In this document: one piece after another, positions 6,917-9,381 of the stretch
How positions within the stretch are numbered: position 1 is the first letter of the stretch
How the letters are laid out: every line of letters begins with the position of its first letter
Source: Pseudomonadota bacterium
GTDB taxonomy: Bacteria; Pseudomonadota; Alphaproteobacteria; Micropepsales; Micropepsaceae
Assembly: GCA_021808875.1 (NCBI GenBank)
Contig: JAKBAU010000131.1
Coordinates: 1-9,381 of the forward strand
DNA length: 9,381 bases
Reading direction: 5' to 3'
Notes under the pieces: model-generated
The model's database searches: none
The model's input: the letters and a program-made list of their open reading frames with translations, nothing else
Told to the model about the DNA's origin: nothing
Program-made: the position numbers and the translations under genes

Positions 6917-7860
6917 TGCACAACTGCCCTCCGCCATTGCCGTTGCTTGCCCGCTGGCTGCGGGGGGCGGCGCGCACCAATGGCAATTACGGCCATATAT
7001 TATTTGAGCAGGTCGCTCCGATCGACGATACCGTGATTGATGGATTGCGCCCTTACTTTGAGTCAGCGCACCTCGACGCGCGGGAAGTCTTTCATCGCGC
7101 GGCACGAATTGACTTGCATCCTGACGCGAACGGTCCGGGCGGGAACGCTCAGTATCCCAATTGTCTGCCGCCGACGGCTAAGAAAGGTCTGTTTGGCGAA
7201 GTCGTCGCTGGATTGATGGCCGAGGCCTATCAGTTTGTAGGTGGACACCGTTGGACCATCCCGATCTTCCTCTTTCGCTATCATGCAGAGGTCGAAGCAT
7301 ACATTTTCGATCTGGCACGCGATCCAGCGCGGGTCCGTGAAGTCTCTGGTCGGCATGGCAACGACTTTATCGCCCTCTGCATCGATCCGGTGACTGGCGA
7401 GGTCGTCCGCTTTATCGCCGGCGAAGCGAAATGGCGCGCTAAGCTCACGCCAGCCAAGATGGACGAACTCATGCTCGGCGAATGGACCGGTCCTGCGGGC
7501 GCACGCGTCCGCAAGGGTGATGGCATCTGGAACGAGATGAATACCGGCTTAGCGGCCCCGCAGGGTCTCGAGCAGATAAATAAGCTGCTTTGCGAAAAGG
7601 CACGAGACCAATACGCGGAAACGATTGTCTCACTCGATCGAGCGCTGCTCATTGGCACGACTCACCTGCCTCGCACCGACTATGTCTTTATCGTCGGCAA
7701 TAAGGCGGCACGACGGGAGTCGGGTACAACCTACTTGCCGACTGGCGCTCCTCCACCCGAGTATTCTGCGGGAAGGCCACTTCAGGTTGTGGAGATGGTC
7801 GTTGAAGGAGGCGTCGACCTGATCGAACGGCTCTACGCATCGTTGTGGGGAGCAGGCTGA
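6886..7860 (+). CDS. Putative PD-(D/E)XK nuclease, HamA/DUF1837-like (Hachiman)
   Basis: The protein has 324 residues from TTG 6886, or 315 from ATG 6913. A nuclease-like signature is visible: Glu105 in KKGLFGEVVAGL, Asp160 in GRHGNDFIALCID, and Glu180-Ala-Lys182 in IAGEAKWR. This is the order expected of PD-(D/E)XK active sites and resembles DUF1837, the HamA nuclease of Hachiman defence. The downstream partner is a large helicase, the same gene order as hamA-hamB. In Hachiman, HamB senses abnormal DNA and releases HamA to degrade it. Assignment to HamA is from remembered motif pattern and context, not alignment; a different nuclease family paired with a helicase is the main alternative. The stop codon overlaps the helicase ATG by one base (TGATG), so the two are translationally coupled. 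It has no obvious signal peptide or membrane segment. Confidence 0.75.
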   Translation: MRDAESTPRMMHNCPPPLPLLARWLRGAARTNGNYGHILFEQVAPIDDTVIDGLRPYFESAHLDAREVFHRAARIDLHPDANGPGGNAQYPNCLPPTAKKGLFGEVVAGLMAEAYQFVGGHRWTIPIFLFRYHAEVEAYIFDLARDPARVREVSGRHGNDFIALCIDPVTGEVVRFIAGEAKWRAKLTPAKMDELMLGEWTGPAGARVRKGDGIWNEMNTGLAAPQGLEQINKLLCEKARDQYAETIVSLDRALLIGTTHLPRTDYVFIVGNKAARRESGTTYLPTGAPPPEYSAGRPLQVVEMVVEGGVDLIERLYASLWGAG

Positions 7861-9381
7861 TGGCGCGACTAGACGAGCAGCGCCGAGAATTGGCTGCGGC
7901 TGTCCGGGCCAGTCGGGCAACGGAGAACGAACTTACCCCAGCGCAGGCGCGCCTCTTCGTTCGAAGCCTACAGACATCGTGGCAGGTCCCCCCGATTGCT
8001 TGGAGCGCACGAGAATCGCGCGAACAGTTCGATGATGCCCGGCGCCTACTTCATGCTGCGGGCATCTTTCGAGACCTCGACGGCGAGGGCTCCGAGGAGG
8101 CGCTTGGTTGCTATCGGCGCGCGGGCGAACTACTCGAATGGCTTGCCCGGTCATCCGACGCAGTCACGCGCGACGTTCCAGTCGCGCTGCTTGCTGCAGG
8201 CGCTTACCAACTTGCAAGCTTGCCCGCGATGGCAACCAGCCTGCTGCGACAAGGTGGCGTTGGCGAAGGCGTCGCCGAAATCTTCGCAGCGTTTCTGAGC
8301 GCCGATTTCGAACGCCTTCTCCGGCGGTCCGCTGCTTTCTGGGGCGATCATCCGGAACTCACCGGCCGCAGCGGCTCCGCTATTTTGCTTGCGGAGCCTG
8401 AGGTAGATCCCGAGGACGACGAACCTGCATTCGACGAAGGTGACGATCGAGCTCGGCACGACCCGGCGGACCTGCCTACGGCGCCCCCGGCCAGCAAGAT
8501 AGGGTGGTACGTCGTAGTCGAGCTGGTGCGGTCCGTCGGACTGCTCGCCGACAGTTTACGTCGTGGCAGCGACGCTCGACTCGCCCAGGCATTAGAAAAG
8601 TTATCGGACCTTTCGGCGCTAGCAACCAGACTCTCAAGCGATGAACTATGGATCCTGATCACGCTCTTAGAGACGACCGCGACGCGGTTCGCCAACAACA
8701 GCCTGCATAAACGTGTGGTCCGTCTAACGGCGCGCGCTCCAAACCTCCAGCCGCGCCTGTGGCGCTTTGCACGAGAGCAATTCGCACGGGGCCGGGGGAT
8801 CCTGTGGACGTCTCAGGTGCAAGGTCTCGATCGGCTCATCGAGCGCAATAGCTTTGCGCTCTGCACCCCGACGGGATCGGGCAAGACGCTTGTCGCCAAT
8901 CTCGCACTGGTCAAGGAGTTGCTGCTGGTTGATCCAGGTGAACAGGCGCCGCTTGCAATCTACCTCGTGCCCTCGCGAGCTCTGGCGAACGAAGTCGAGA
9001 CAAAGCTCACCGCTGAACTTGGCGACGACCTCGTTATCACCGGCCTTTATGGGGGCGCGGATTGGGGCATCACCGACTATTGGCTCACAACAAATCGTCC
9101 CGTCGTTCTTATCGCGACCGTTGAAAAGGCCGAGGCACTCATGCGCTACGTCGGCCACCTTCTCGTAAGGCGCCTTCGCCTGCTTGTGATCGATGAAGCA
9201 CATCAGGTTGTGAACGAGGGCAACGCCAATGCGATTCAGGCGCTGGCGGCGCACAGCAGCCGATCGATGCGTCTCGAAGGGATGGTATCGCGCCTCTTGG
9301 CGCTGAAACCGGATATCGCTCGGATAGCGCTTACGGCCGTTGCCGGCGGCGCGGCTCAGCCCGTCGCTCAATGGATTGAAG
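7860..9381 (+). CDS. DEAD/DEAH-box superfamily 2 helicase, HamB-like, incomplete at right edge
   Basis: The frame opens at ATG 7860 and runs unbroken to the window end (507 codons visible), so it continues outside. Residues 1-300 are mostly helical with no domain I recognise and include an acidic, probably disordered stretch at 181-201. A helicase core then begins: a Q-motif-like WTSQ (316-319), Walker A TPTGSGKT (336-343), motif Ia PSRALANEVE (371-380), TVEKAEAL (420-427), motif II DEAH (445-448) and a motif III-like LTAVAGG (491-497), where most relatives have SAT or TAT. The second RecA domain lies beyond the window. This architecture with an upstream nuclease suggests HamB of Hachiman, an ATP-driven helicase that scans DNA and controls its nuclease partner. 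Other defence helicases with a long N-terminal extension remain possible. It overlaps the nuclease gene by one base. Confidence 0.9.
   Translation, partial: MARLDEQRRELAAAVRASRATENELTPAQARLFVRSLQTSWQVPPIAWSARESREQFDDARRLLHAAGIFRDLDGEGSEEALGCYRRAGELLEWLARSSDAVTRDVPVALLAAGAYQLASLPAMATSLLRQGGVGEGVAEIFAAFLSADFERLLRRSAAFWGDHPELTGRSGSAILLAEPEVDPEDDEPAFDEGDDRARHDPADLPTAPPASKIGWYVVVELVRSVGLLADSLRRGSDARLAQALEKLSDLSALATRLSSDELWILITLLETTATRFANNSLHKRVVRLTARAPNLQPRLWRFAREQFARGRGILWTSQVQGLDRLIERNSFALCTPTGSGKTLVANLALVKELLLVDPGEQAPLAIYLVPSRALANEVETKLTAELGDDLVITGLYGGADWGITDYWLTTNRPVVLIATVEKAEALMRYVGHLLVRRLRLLVIDEAHQVVNEGNANAIQALAAHSSRSMRLEGMVSRLLALKPDIARIALTAVAGGAAQPVAQWIE

Larger units (their letters stand above)
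381..9381. mobile_element. Integrative element / defence island, one end only
   Basis: The stretch starts at a truncated tRNA-Gly core, carries a tyrosine recombinase immediately inside, and then holds two defence modules (Fic-SIR2-APAZ-pAgo and a nuclease-helicase pair) in the same orientation. No conjugation, replication or phage structural genes are visible in the window, so the element type (ICE, integrative mobilisable element or satellite) cannot be decided. The other boundary is outside the window. Confidence 0.65.

Overview
The window looks like one end of a defence-carrying genomic island in a high-GC proteobacterium, most likely an alphaproteobacterium. This rests on the GC-rich coding sequence, the form of the tRNA-Gly(GCC) remnant with an encoded CCA, and protein features such as an integrase with an N-terminal arm-binding domain. 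Genus cannot be told from the sequence alone.

Layout. Positions 1-380 contain no convincing gene and are probably the chromosomal flank downstream of a tRNA gene. Positions 381-428 (minus strand) hold the 3' part of a tRNA-Gly(GCC), from the anticodon arm to CCA, with no D-arm or 5' half. This is the typical duplicated att core left when an element integrates into a tRNA 3' end. A tyrosine recombinase (626-1936, plus) follows with its own recognisable promoter. A 249-bp intergenic region then carries two adjacent hairpins and a cluster of five copies of an 8-bp half-site, TGCGCCTA or its inverse, ending at the ribosome binding site of the next gene.

The core is a tightly coupled three-gene operon on the plus strand: a winged-helix/Fic-domain protein (2186-3568), a SIR2-APAZ protein (3565-5304) and a short prokaryotic Argonaute (5301-6725), with ATGA overlaps at both junctions. 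The last two genes are a SPARSA system, in which a catalytically dead short pAgo loaded with guide nucleic acid senses invading DNA and triggers NAD+ depletion by its SIR2-APAZ partner. The Fic gene as a coupled first cistron, with a Gln in place of the catalytic His of the Fic motif and an iterated operator-like cluster in front of it, is the most unusual point here.

After a 160-bp gap that may encode a 51-residue peptide comes a second module: a putative PD-(D/E)XK nuclease (6886-7860) resembling HamA/DUF1837, overlapping by one base a DEAH-box helicase gene (7860 to the right edge, incomplete). The pair is most like Hachiman (HamA-HamB). All genes point the same way, away from the att site. 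The complete tRNA-Gly and the other island end should lie beyond the right edge.
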